DNA from: CAYVTM01 sp964454645 | GTDB taxonomy: Bacteria; Bacteroidota; Bacteroidia; Sphingobacteriales; Sphingobacteriaceae | Direction of reading: 5' to 3' | Length of the DNA stretch: 64,000 bases | NCBI GenBank assembly: GCA_964454645.1 | Contig: CAYVTM010000004.1 | Coordinates: 124,001-188,000, forward strand | Shown: positions 26,906 through 35,790 of the stretch, one piece after another | How the letters are laid out: each line of letters starts with the position of its first letter | Position numbering within the stretch: the first letter of the stretch is position 1 | Translations under genes and position numbers: made by a program | Notes under the pieces: model-generated | Seen by the model: the letters and a program-made list of their open reading frames with translations, nothing else | Databases searched by the model: none | What the model was told of the DNA's origin: nothing

Positions 26906-29470
26906 TTACATATCCATAAATGGCATAGGCTCTACTGAGTTGTTCGGATTGTTTCTGCGTTTGAATAAGGAGGTGTCGAATTTCCCAAAACGATAACTAA
27001 AATTCAGGCGAACTATTTGCGGGTCTCTTCTACGTATCGAATATTGCTTAAAAAATTGAGAAGAAGAATAGGTTTCAACTTTACGGCTTCTTAAAATATC
27101 GGAGAAATTGATACTTACAGAAGCATTCCGTTCTTTCAGGAAATCATATTTTAAAGCGGCATCCAGCTCATAGTAAGCTTCAGTATATCCTTGTGCAGTA
27201 GAAGATGCACCGCCACCCCAACGACCTCCCGAGCTCCCTTGTTGCAAAGCTGTACGCGATTGATAGTCCCCGCTCAATTGTATCGTTAAGTTCCTGATAA
27301 ATTTGAAACTCACATTCGACTTAGCAAACCAGCTGAATTGCTCGTTGTCCAGATTAAGCTCAATATTACTCCCGTCAATAATGGAGTTATAAATATTCAG
27401 ATTGGTAGTTAAGCTTAACCATTTTGTGATCGTGTTTTGCATCGTAAATTCTACTCCGTATGCATAGGCGGCATTCGCATTTTGATAAGTACTTGTAATT
27501 ACATTTTTATTCAGTATGCTGTCGTATTCCGAGTAGAGATAACGTGTAATCAGATTATTGGTGTTCTTAAGATATATTGAGCTTAATAAATTGTTTTGCT
27601 TATTAAACACATGTTGCAAACTCAACTCTATCGAATTGCTGAATTCGGGTAATAATTCGGGATTTCCACGACTTAAATTCAGTGAGTCGGAATAATCGGT
27701 AAAAGGGATTAACTGGAAAAAATTAGGACGGTTAATCTTACGTGTATAACTAAACTGTACATCGTTTTTCTCGGTTAATTTATAACTGGTGAACATACTC
27801 GGAAAGAAACTGATCGGGTAGGAGTTGTTGAATTTCTGATTAAGATTCAATAACTCTCCTTCGTAATCAGAGCTTTCGGCTCTAAGCCCCAACTGGAATC
27901 CGAACTTATTGATTTGTCTGCTGTAAGTCAGGTATGCTGCCATCACACGATCCGTAAAAGCATATTCATTACTTTGGCCCGGAATAAATTGGTAGCTGTT
28001 GCTCTGCTCATCAAACAAGAAATTATTATTGGTACTACTATAATTACGATTACTGAAACGTATTCCGGTTTCTATTTTAGATTTATCCGAAACAGGTACT
28101 GCATAATCACTCTGAATGGTAAAAATATTATTCGCTCCGGTTCCTTCCTGTAATTGTTGGGCCATGTTTCCGATCTGATTATCATTTTCATCGAATGAAG
28201 AAGTTCTGAAAAAACCATCGTTGCTGCTGGTGCTTTGATTATAATTGATGTCTGCACTTAATTCTTTTCCTTCCCTTGGGTACAAGTGTTTGAAAGAAAG
28301 TGCCGCACCGGTATTTTCAAACATACGGCCCGATTCCGAAAGACGTTCCTGAATTCCTCTCTCTGTACCGGTTGTGTATAGCGAATCGCTATGTGTAAGT
28401 ATTTCATTATTCGAATCGAAGGTCCCGCGATGGTAGGATCCACTCAGGCTTAAAGTATTTCTATTATCTATGAAGTAATCTACACCTCCTCTGATCGATC
28501 CGAAGTATCCGTTCGTCTTACCGCTGTTAGATTGTGACAGTTGTGTGTTGGGTATATCAGAAAAATTTGTACGATCGGTTGCGCCCGTACTGTTCGAACG
28601 ACGTTGATTGAGATTTGCTCCCATAAATACATTTATTTTTCCTTCACGCGAGTTAATATCTCCTCCTAAATTTATTCGCCCTCGTGTATCGATTCCCGTA
28701 CGGACACTTCCATTGTAACCCATGCGTCTGTTTTTCTTTAAGACAATATTGACAATCCCCGCCATTCCTCCGCTGGCATCATATTTCGCCGAAGGGTTTG
28801 TAATAACTTCAATACTTTGAATGGCATCAGCAGGGATTTGGTCGATGGTTAAAGTACTCGGGCGGCCATCTATAAAAAGTTGCGGCGATGAATTCCGTAA
28901 AGTGAGGTTTCCATCAATATCGACATTTAAGGAAGGGACATTTTTTAATACATCCTCTGCTGTTCCGCCCATTCCCACCGGGTTCTTCTCAACATCATAT
29001 ACTTTTTTATCGATACGCATTTCGTATGCCGGGGTCTCACCCACAATAACTGCTTCGGCTATCTGCACACTGCTCGGCTTGAGTTTGATATTTCCCAGAT
29101 CACGTTCTCCCGAAGCACTTAAATTTAAGTTTATCATTTGTTCAACGGTATTGAATCCGATAGCGTTCACACGAAGTATATAATTACCTTTTGTAATTGG
29201 AATATCAATCAAAGTGAAATCTCCGTTTCCCGCGGTTAACTGACCGGAAATTAATTTTTCGCTTGTAGTTTCTGTTTTCGGGTCGGTAATCACCTGGCTC
29301 AATTGTACCGCAGCAAATTCAATCCCTTTATTGTTCACATCGACAACTTTACCATATAAACGGCCTTTCATAGCCGGGCGATTTCTATTGCCGGCGTTTT
29401 CGGGTACCTGAGCATGTAAAATCAATATGTTTAAGGAAAGTATTAGGAGTAGAAGCGAAATTTTTTTCAT
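26906..29470 (-). CDS. TonB-dependent-receptor-like outer-membrane beta-barrel protein
   Basis: Outer-membrane protein of 854 residues. A signal peptide (MKKISLLLLILSLNILILHAQ) precedes a carboxypeptidase-regulatory-like domain (about 35-130; GRLYGKVVDVNNKGIEFAAVQLS), then a plug domain (about 140-240; VEKNPVGMGGTAEDVLKNVPSLNVDIDGNLTLRN, ending in SIEVITNPSAKYDASGGMAGIVNIVLK), then a long barrel ending near FSYRFGKFD with a 20-residue tail. The architecture matches the outer-membrane beta-barrel group of TonB receptors that lack a SusD partner. The substrate is unknown; no SusD-like gene is nearby. The tail after the barrel is unusual since most barrels end in an aromatic residue. Confidence 0.88.
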   Translation of the reverse strand: MKKISLLLLILSLNILILHAQVPENAGNRNRPAMKGRLYGKVVDVNNKGIEFAAVQLSQVITDPKTETTSEKLISGQLTAGNGDFTLIDIPITKGNYILRVNAIGFNTVEQMINLNLSASGERDLGNIKLKPSSVQIAEAVIVGETPAYEMRIDKKVYDVEKNPVGMGGTAEDVLKNVPSLNVDIDGNLTLRNSSPQLFIDGRPSTLTIDQIPADAIQSIEVITNPSAKYDASGGMAGIVNIVLKKNRRMGYNGSVRTGIDTRGRINLGGDINSREGKINVFMGANLNQRRSNSTGATDRTNFSDIPNTQLSQSNSGKTNGYFGSIRGGVDYFIDNRNTLSLSGSYHRGTFDSNNEILTHSDSLYTTGTERGIQERLSESGRMFENTGAALSFKHLYPREGKELSADINYNQSTSSNDGFFRTSSFDENDNQIGNMAQQLQEGTGANNIFTIQSDYAVPVSDKSKIETGIRFSNRNYSSTNNNFLFDEQSNSYQFIPGQSNEYAFTDRVMAAYLTYSRQINKFGFQLGLRAESSDYEGELLNLNQKFNNSYPISFFPSMFTSYKLTEKNDVQFSYTRKINRPNFFQLIPFTDYSDSLNLSRGNPELLPEFSNSIELSLQHVFNKQNNLLSSIYLKNTNNLITRYLYSEYDSILNKNVITSTYQNANAAYAYGVEFTMQNTITKWLSLTTNLNIYNSIIDGSNIELNLDNEQFSWFAKSNVSFKFIRNLTIQLSGDYQSRTALQQGSSGGRWGGGASSTAQGYTEAYYELDAALKYDFLKERNASVSINFSDILRSRKVETYSSSQFFKQYSIRRRDPQIVRLNFSYRFGKFDTSLFKRRNNPNNSVEPMPFMDM

Positions 29471-29541
29471 TATAGCGATAATAGACGATGATTAAAAACG
29501 GATTTAGACTACGTTTGATACCTAAGGTTTAACAAAAAAGA

Positions 29542-29563
29542 AAGGCCGTTGTTACGCGGCCTT
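29542..29563 (-). terminator. Terminator after the 771-residue TonB receptor gene
   Basis: AAGGCCG / CGGCCTT stem around an eight-base loop; on the minus strand it runs into TTTCTTTTTTG. It begins six bases past the receptor stop codon at 29569 and separates the two receptor genes. Confidence 0.75.
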
Positions 29564-29568
29564 CTCAT

Positions 29569-31884
29569 TTAAAAACTTAAACTGATACCGGCGCTGGGCA
29601 GGAATGGTAATTGATATCTTTTTTCATAGGTAGTCCGGTCGAAATAAAACAGGTTTGCCTGATTATATGCATTGGTAGCACCCATATTAGCTTCTAAGCT
29701 GGTAAATTTACTTAACTCCCATTTCTTTTTGATGCTGACATCTAAACGATGGTAATAAGGTAAGCGGCCTTTGTTTAAATCTCCTAAAATAACACTTAAC
29801 TCTCCCTGGCTGGAGGTATAGTCTTTGTCAATACCGTTAAATATAATGTTCTCATAGAATCCCTGAGTTTGAGTAAATGGAAATCCGGACCCCAGATTCC
29901 AACGCATACTGAATTCCCAGTTAGACCCTTTACCAAAAGCATAAGTAGTTACCAAATTCACATTATGTCGTCTGTCGAAATGGGGGTAATATGTGCGAGT
30001 ACCATCGTAACGATCGACGAAACCTAAGGAATAGGTACTCCATATGTACAGGTTTTTGCGTTCGTATTTTAAGGATACATCAAAACCATCAGCTGTTCCC
30101 GTTTCAATAATATAATCTTTTTTCAGATTATCGGGCTTGTCAAGATTATCGTTTGTATCGGAATAAACTTTATCGCGGTTTACATTGGTCAACTGGTTGA
30201 AGCGTTTTACATAAGCTTCTAAATTAATTTGAAAATAACGTAAGAAATCAATTTCAATACCACCAATTAAATGCCTTGCTTTTTGAAGTTTGCTTTCAAC
30301 ATCCTTGCCATCGAATTTGCTTGGTAAATTATCCGGTCCGGATAGGAAACCATAAAATAAATTTACGATATCTCGGTCGGAGGTTGCACTAAGAAGATTT
30401 TGGCTGTAATACCCCCCGGCTGCTTTTAGCCGCATATAGTCGGTCAATAAATACTTTGCTCCAAAGCGGGGTTCCAGCGAACTTTCAGGTAAAGATGCAT
30501 AATAATGAATCCGTACGCTCGGTTCTAAAATCAAACGCTTATAATTTAATTTATATTTTAAAAAACCTGCTATTTCAGTCGTGAATTGTTGTTGTTGGAT
30601 GACCGTATTTGCAGCGTTTGTAAAGATAAAATCGGTTTTGAATCCCAACATTTCGATTCCATACTGTATCTCGTTATCACCTAAAAAATAAGTAAAATTT
30701 AATCCGGCATTAAATCCGTTAATTTCACTTGAACGAGGTTTTGAAACCATATCTTTTAAACTGATATCATAACCCGAATAAGCGAAAGTGCCTGAAATCA
30801 AGGCAGAAGAAGAGGAAGGAATAAAAACAAAATTAGTCCCAAAACCCGAGCTGTTCCACTCGATCGCTGCCGGGAATTTATAATTTACTTTATCGTTGAA
30901 CTTAAATCCGAAGAAATTTACCTTACTGCCATTGGCTCCATTGATACTGATTTTACCGTAGAGGTCGGTAAAATTATAGGGAAGCCCCGCTGTGTCGACA
31001 TAACTGTAAATACTTTTTGAGGTTTGTTCCAGATAGGAGGTACGTCCTGTGAGAATAAAGGAAGTACTTGATTTCCCTTCCTGGTATTTACTTAAGGGTC
31101 CTTCTAACAAAATTTTCGATGTAAAAGGATTGGTAGATACTTTACCCGAAAGTCTTTTCTTGTTTCCATCACGTGTAGTGATATCCATAATTGCAGAAAT
31201 TCGTCCACCGTATTCGGCTCCAAAACCTCCGGTATGCACATCCGCATTTCGGATAATATCGGTTTCGAAAACAGAATACAACCCGATAGAATGGAAAGGG
31301 TTATAAATCACCATTCCATCCAATAATACCTTGTTTTGTATGGGAGAACCACCCCGTATGTATAGTTGTCCACCCTGATCTCCTGTAAAAACAACTCCCG
31401 GAAGTACTTGTAAATATTGCGCTAAATCAGGTTCCCCACCTACAGATGGGATAGCTGAAATTTGTTTCGGTGTAACTTTTACCACCGATACTTTTGTTTC
31501 AGTGGTAAGCTCGGCTCTGTCGCCTGATATATCTACGGTTTTAATATCTACGGATTGTTGCGACAGATAAATATTCAAATTAAGTTTCTGTCCGGCACTT
31601 AGGTTTATCGTATTACGCACCGTATCGAAACCAATACCCGTACCTGTTACGGTATATCTCCCCGGTTTCAATTTAGTTAAAGCAAAGAATCCGTTTACAT
31701 CTGTCGACACTCCTATTGCGGTACCTTCAATGTACACACTGGTAAAGATTGCAGGCTCACCTGTGTTTTTCTCGTAAACAAAGCCCCGTACCTCTGCTGT
31801 TGATGAGGTGCTTTGAGCGAATGAAATACCTGAAGAAAAGAGTAAAAATAATATGAGATGAATAGATAGATAGTTTGCTTTCAT
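29569..31884 (-). CDS. TonB-dependent receptor with carboxypeptidase-like N-terminal domain
   Basis: Outer-membrane receptor of 771 residues. It has a signal peptide ending near SGISFAQ, a regulatory-like beta-sandwich (about 28-115; EVRGFVYEKNTGEPAIFTSVYIEGTAIGVSTDVNGFF), a plug (about 125-235, with IPSVGGEPDLAQYLQVLPGVVFTGDQGGQLYIRGGSPIQNKVLLDGM), and a 22-strand-type barrel. The C-terminus ends ..PSAGISLSF with terminal Phe, as expected for outer-membrane insertion. The plug contains the classic RGG..NKVLLDGM segment. Substrate unknown; no SusD partner. It has its own terminator and is transcribed separately from the adjacent receptor gene. Confidence 0.92.
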   Translation of the reverse strand: MKANYLSIHLILFLLFSSGISFAQSTSSTAEVRGFVYEKNTGEPAIFTSVYIEGTAIGVSTDVNGFFALTKLKPGRYTVTGTGIGFDTVRNTINLSAGQKLNLNIYLSQQSVDIKTVDISGDRAELTTETKVSVVKVTPKQISAIPSVGGEPDLAQYLQVLPGVVFTGDQGGQLYIRGGSPIQNKVLLDGMVIYNPFHSIGLYSVFETDIIRNADVHTGGFGAEYGGRISAIMDITTRDGNKKRLSGKVSTNPFTSKILLEGPLSKYQEGKSSTSFILTGRTSYLEQTSKSIYSYVDTAGLPYNFTDLYGKISINGANGSKVNFFGFKFNDKVNYKFPAAIEWNSSGFGTNFVFIPSSSSALISGTFAYSGYDISLKDMVSKPRSSEINGFNAGLNFTYFLGDNEIQYGIEMLGFKTDFIFTNAANTVIQQQQFTTEIAGFLKYKLNYKRLILEPSVRIHYYASLPESSLEPRFGAKYLLTDYMRLKAAGGYYSQNLLSATSDRDIVNLFYGFLSGPDNLPSKFDGKDVESKLQKARHLIGGIEIDFLRYFQINLEAYVKRFNQLTNVNRDKVYSDTNDNLDKPDNLKKDYIIETGTADGFDVSLKYERKNLYIWSTYSLGFVDRYDGTRTYYPHFDRRHNVNLVTTYAFGKGSNWEFSMRWNLGSGFPFTQTQGFYENIIFNGIDKDYTSSQGELSVILGDLNKGRLPYYHRLDVSIKKKWELSKFTSLEANMGATNAYNQANLFYFDRTTYEKRYQLPFLPSAGISLSF

Positions 31885-31981
31885 TTTTTAAAAAATAAAA
31901 GATGCAAGATAGAAGATTTCGTCTGTTTTTTGCAATACTATTGAAGAGGAATAGGCTGCAGCATGTAAAAATGATATTACA

Positions 31982-32908
31982 TCAATTGTTCTGACCGGCT
32001 AATAAATAAAGTACCGCCATTCGAACAGCTACTCCATTTTCGACCTGGTCTAAAATAATCGATTGTTTCGAGTCGGCGACATCGCTCGATATTTCGACTC
32101 CACGGTTAATGGGTCCCGGATGCATGACGGTTATTTTTTTATCGAGCGAATCGAGTATGTTTTTGTCCAGGCCATACATCATGGTATATTCTCTTAAAGA
32201 GGGGAAGTATTTAATATCCTGGCGTTCCAGTTGTATGCGCAGCATGTTGGCTACATCACACCAGTCGAGTGCTTTCCGCAGGTTGTGTTCTACTCTTACC
32301 CCCAAGCTGTGAATGTATTTGGGGATAAGTGTTGTAGGACCGCATACCATAACTTCTGCACCTAATAATTTTAAGCAAAGGATGTTTGATAAAGCAACAC
32401 GCGAATGTAAAATGTCGCCCACTATCACAACTTTCTTTCCGCTTACATCACCGTATTTTTCACGAATGGAATAGGCATCCAGTAAGGCTTGTGTCGGATG
32501 TTCATGAGCACCGTCTCCGGCATTGATAATTTGTGCCTGTACATGTTTTGCCAAGAAGACTGCTGCTCCGGGATAAGGGTGACGCATCACAACCATATCT
32601 ACTTTCATCGCTAAAATATTACTTACCGTATCAATCAGCGTTTCGCCTTTGCTTACGGATGATGAAGAGGCTGCAAAATTTATGGTATCCGCAGATAATC
32701 TTTTTTCGGCTAACTCAAATGAAAGTTTGGTTCGGGTAGAATTTTCAAAAAACAGATTCGCTATTGTAGTGTCTCGTAAAGAAGGTACCTTTTTAATAGG
32801 CCGGTTGATAACGGATTTGAAGTTATCGGCGGTTTCGAAGATTAATTGGATGTCCGATTCTTTTAAGCCTTTAATCCCTAATAAGTGACGAACACTAAGT
32901 TTCTGCAT
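31982..32908 (-). CDS. pyrB: Aspartate carbamoyltransferase catalytic subunit
   Basis: Second step of UMP synthesis: carbamoyl phosphate plus aspartate gives carbamoyl aspartate. It has 308 residues, the normal catalytic chain length. The carbamoyl-phosphate motif is FFENSTRTKLSFELAEKRL, the substrate loop is GDGAHEHPTQALLDAY, and the C-terminal part carries MHPGPINRGVEI. No regulatory chain pyrI is adjacent. It lies 36 bp after pyrR and is presumably co-transcribed from the promoter upstream of pyrR. Confidence 0.97.
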   Translation of the reverse strand: MQKLSVRHLLGIKGLKESDIQLIFETADNFKSVINRPIKKVPSLRDTTIANLFFENSTRTKLSFELAEKRLSADTINFAASSSSVSKGETLIDTVSNILAMKVDMVVMRHPYPGAAVFLAKHVQAQIINAGDGAHEHPTQALLDAYSIREKYGDVSGKKVVIVGDILHSRVALSNILCLKLLGAEVMVCGPTTLIPKYIHSLGVRVEHNLRKALDWCDVANMLRIQLERQDIKYFPSLREYTMMYGLDKNILDSLDKKITVMHPGPINRGVEISSDVADSKQSIILDQVENGVAVRMAVLYLLAGQNN

Positions 32909-32944
32909 GAGCGAATTATTTTATTGTGTTGATGTTCAACAAAT

Positions 32945-33484
32945 TTATTCTTCAACTAAAATCACTTCATCCTTTCCATCGGTTTCTTTCCATCGCACAA
33001 CAACTTTCTCGGAAGAGATGGAGTCAACTTTCATACCGATATAATCGGGTTCTATCGGTAATTGCCGGGTGTATCGACGATCGATCAATACCAGAAGTTC
33101 TACTTTCGAAGGGCGGCCAAAAGCGAGCATGGCATCCAATCCCGCCCGGATTGTTCTTCCTGTATAAAGTACATCATCAATCAATATTACTTTTTTATTT
33201 TCGATGATGAAGTCGATATCTGTGGCGTTAGGTACTAATGGATTTTCCCGGTGACGGAAATCGTCTCTGAAAAAAGTGACGTCCAGATTTCCGAACTGGA
33301 GCTTGTTATCCGGGAGTAAACTTTCCAGCTCTTGTTGAATACGATTTGCTAAATAGATACCACGGGGTTGTAAGCCAATTAATACAGAGTCTGAAAAATC
33401 GTTATGGTTTTCGATTAATTGATGGCAAAGACGTTTAATCGTAATCCGGAATTTCGGGTTTCCTAATATGATTCCTTGCTTCAT
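32945..33484 (-). CDS. pyrR: PyrR: pyrimidine operon regulator / uracil phosphoribosyltransferase
   Basis: Type I phosphoribosyltransferase-fold protein of 179 residues from the ATG at 33484. The PRPP loop is VILIDDVLYTGRTIRAGLDAM and the C-terminal part has LLVLIDRRYTRQLPIEPDYIGM, both typical of PyrR. In Firmicutes PyrR binds leader RNA to attenuate pyr operons. Here the promoter ends only 15 bases before the ATG, leaving no room for an attenuator ahead of the gene, so uracil salvage or another mode may be its function. An in-frame ATG at 33502 was rejected because it overlaps the promoter. First gene of a pyrR-pyrB pair. Confidence 0.92.
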   Translation of the reverse strand: MKQGIILGNPKFRITIKRLCHQLIENHNDFSDSVLIGLQPRGIYLANRIQQELESLLPDNKLQFGNLDVTFFRDDFRHRENPLVPNATDIDFIIENKKVILIDDVLYTGRTIRAGLDAMLAFGRPSKVELLVLIDRRYTRQLPIEPDYIGMKVDSISSEKVVVRWKETDGKDEVILVEE

Positions 33485-33499
33485 TTGAGAATGATTTGC

Positions 33500-33507
33500 C
33501 AAATATA
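33500..33507 (-). promoter_or_regulatory. pyrRB promoter -7 element
   Basis: TATATTTG on the minus strand, a perfect TAnnTTTG match, ending 15 bases before the pyrR ATG at 33484. The predicted leader is about 9-10 nt. Confidence 0.65.
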
Positions 33508-33572
33508 GGATTTTTTTGAATTATCGTCACTCATTTTTTTCGAATGGGGGGTGATAGCACAGGTTAATGAAC

Positions 33573-33607
33573 GAAAAAGCCCCGTCTTGCCGAAGCGAGA
33601 CGGGGCT
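33573..33607 (-). terminator. rpsA terminator with UUCG tetraloop
   Basis: A GC-rich stem of about 13 bp (AGCCCCGTCT paired with AGACGGGGCT, extended inwards by a wobble pair and two G-C pairs) closes on a UUCG loop in the minus-strand RNA and is followed by TTTTTCG. It begins 20 bp beyond the rpsA stop. Confidence 0.88.
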
Positions 33608-33627
33608 ATAATTGAGCTCATCAAAGT

Positions 33628-35607
33628 TTATTCTTCAGTAGCAGAGGGCTCTTCAGAAGATTTTTTAGCTTTCTTTGCTTTAGTATCTGCTTCATCACTT
33701 TCTAATGAAGATTTCAATGCAGAAAGAACACCTAAATCACCTAATGTTGTTTTCTCAACCGATTCTTTTACCTTTTTAACTGCAGTAGAAGTTGCTTTCG
33801 CATCTTTCTTCTTTTTATCAGTTTCAGCTGCTTTCTCTTCCGCTTTTGCTTCTTCCGCAATTTTAGAATGAGAAACTAAGATACGTTTAGAATCTTTATT
33901 GAATTCAATAATCTTGAAATCAAGAGTCTCTTCAACCTGAGCCATTTTACCATCTTCTTTAATTAAATGTTTGGTAGGAGCAAATCCTTCAACACCGTAT
34001 GGTAAAGTAACTACAGCACCTTTGTCGGTAATTTTAACAACGGTACCCTGGTGAATAGAGTCGTTTGTAAAGATCGTTTCGAAAGTATCCCAAGGATTTT
34101 CTTCCAATTGTTTATGACCTAAACTTAGTTTACGTTCTTCGGCATTCACTTCTAATACCACTACATCTAATTTATCACCAACTTTGGTAAACTCGTGCGG
34201 GTGATTGATTTTTTTAGACCATGATAAATCAGAGATGTGAATTAATCCGTCGATACCTTCTTCAAGTTCAACAAATACCCCGAAGTTGGTCATGTTTTTA
34301 ACCGTTGCATTTTGTTTGCTTCCTACAGGATAACGATCTGCAACACCAACCCATGGATCAGGTGTTAGTTGTTTAATACCTAAAGACATTTTACGCTCGT
34401 CTCTGTCTAAGGTTAATACAACAGCTTCCACTTCATCGCTTACTTTCATAAACTCCTGCGGACTTCTTAAATGTTGTGACCAAGACATTTCGGAAACGTG
34501 GATAAGACCTTCAACACCCGGGATGATTTCAAGGAATGCTCCGTAATCGGCAACCGTAACGATTTTACCTTTTACTTTCGATCCTACCTGAATATCTTGA
34601 GTTAATGATTCCCAAGGATGTGGAGTTAATTGTTTTAATCCTAATGCGATACGTTTTTTCTCATCATCAAAATCAAGTACTACCACATTGATTTTTTGAT
34701 CCAATGCAAGTACTTCTTCCGGATGATCAATACGGCCCCATGAGATATCAGTAATGTGAAGTAATCCGTCGACACCTCCCAAATCGATGAATACACCGAA
34801 TGCAGTAATGTTTTTAACGGTACCTTCTAATACCTGACCTTTCTCTAATTTAGAAATGATATCGAATTTTTGGCTTTCCAAATCATCTTCGATAAGTACT
34901 TTATGCGATACAACAACATTACGGAACTCATGGTTAATTTTAACCACTTTGAATTCCATGGTTTTACCCACGTAAATATCGTAGTCGCGAATCGGTTTAA
35001 TGTCGATTTGTGAACCCGGCAAGAATGCTTCAACACCTTCGATGTCTACAATCAATCCACCTTTGGTTCTGCTCTTCACAAAACCTGTAATAATGCTGTC
35101 GTTCTCAAGAGCTTTGTTAATATCATCCCAAGAACGTTGTGTTTTCGCTCTTTTACGAGAAAGAATTAACTGACCGTTTTTGTCCTCCTGATCTTCAACA
35201 AATACTTCTACCTGATCGCCGATGTTTAACTCCGGCATATCACGGAATTCTGAAAGCGGTACCATGCCGTCGGATTTGAACCCGATGTTTAGAACAACGT
35301 CTTTCGCATTCATGTTTACTACCGTTCCGGTGATAATCTCACCTTTACTGATAGAACTTAAAGTTTGTGTGTACAAACCCTCTAATTTAGCACGCTCCTC
35401 ATCCGAGTAGTTACCAAATCCTTTGTTTTCTATATCCCAATCGAAATCATTTTCGTTGTGGATAATCGCTTGAGATTTAATTTCATCAAGTGATAATGAA
35501 TCAGCTTCTGATTCAATCACAGCTTCGGCTGTACGTTTTGTGCTTTCGAATTCAGCATTTGCTTCCGATGCTTCTAATTCTTGTTCTGTAAATTGTTTTT
35601 TTGCCAT
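33628..35607 (-). CDS. rpsA: 30S ribosomal protein S1
   Basis: Translation initiation protein bS1 of 659 residues, with six S1 RNA-binding repeats: GEIITGTVVNMNAKDVVLNIG, DSIITGFVKSRTKGGLIVDIE, GQVLEGTVKNITAFGVFIDLG, GSKVKGKIVTVADYGAFLEI, GSKQNATVKNMTNFGVFVELE and DSIHQGTVVKITDKGAVV. An N-terminal acidic extension of about 90 residues and a Lys/Glu-rich C-terminal tail of about 90 residues flank the repeats, longer than the E. coli protein (557). The ATG at 35607 is preceded by AAAGGAGAAAAATATTTA, a good Shine-Dalgarno; an upstream in-frame Met at 35646 is rejected because it overlaps the promoter and hairpin. cmk lies upstream, a common neighbour. Confidence 0.95.
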   Translation of the reverse strand: MAKKQFTEQELEASEANAEFESTKRTAEAVIESEADSLSLDEIKSQAIIHNENDFDWDIENKGFGNYSDEERAKLEGLYTQTLSSISKGEIITGTVVNMNAKDVVLNIGFKSDGMVPLSEFRDMPELNIGDQVEVFVEDQEDKNGQLILSRKRAKTQRSWDDINKALENDSIITGFVKSRTKGGLIVDIEGVEAFLPGSQIDIKPIRDYDIYVGKTMEFKVVKINHEFRNVVVSHKVLIEDDLESQKFDIISKLEKGQVLEGTVKNITAFGVFIDLGGVDGLLHITDISWGRIDHPEEVLALDQKINVVVLDFDDEKKRIALGLKQLTPHPWESLTQDIQVGSKVKGKIVTVADYGAFLEIIPGVEGLIHVSEMSWSQHLRSPQEFMKVSDEVEAVVLTLDRDERKMSLGIKQLTPDPWVGVADRYPVGSKQNATVKNMTNFGVFVELEEGIDGLIHISDLSWSKKINHPHEFTKVGDKLDVVVLEVNAEERKLSLGHKQLEENPWDTFETIFTNDSIHQGTVVKITDKGAVVTLPYGVEGFAPTKHLIKEDGKMAQVEETLDFKIIEFNKDSKRILVSHSKIAEEAKAEEKAAETDKKKKDAKATSTAVKKVKESVEKTTLGDLGVLSALKSSLESDEADTKAKKAKKSSEEPSATEE

Positions 35608-35625
35608 TAAATATTTTTCTCCTTT

Positions 35626-35640
35626 TCCCACCTTGTGGGA
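35626..35640 (-). promoter_or_regulatory. 5' hairpin in the rpsA leader
   Basis: TCCCAC AAG GTGGGA on the minus strand forms a six-bp stem with a three-base loop directly at the predicted mRNA 5' end and just 2-3 bases before the Shine-Dalgarno. It may protect the transcript end or control S1 synthesis. Confidence 0.55.
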
Positions 35641-35643
35641 CGC

Positions 35644-35651
35644 CAAAGATA
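35644..35651 (-). promoter_or_regulatory. rpsA promoter -7 element
   Basis: TATCTTTG on the minus strand, perfect TAnnTTTG, ending 36 bases before the rpsA ATG. Transcription would begin about where the 5' hairpin begins. Confidence 0.6.
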
Positions 35652-35790
35652 GGAATTAATATTTAAAATGAAAATATTATATTTGGTTGATTTACTGATG
35701 GTTAAATCTGTAAACGAAGGAGATTTACCCTGAAAAATGATTTTTTTAAGGAGAAAATATGCGGTTTCGCTCTTCTCAATACTTAAATAC

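Noticed and set aside
33485..33502. Upstream in-frame ATG of pyrR
   Set aside because: It overlaps the predicted -7 element TATATTTG; the ATG at 33484 fits homologous starts.
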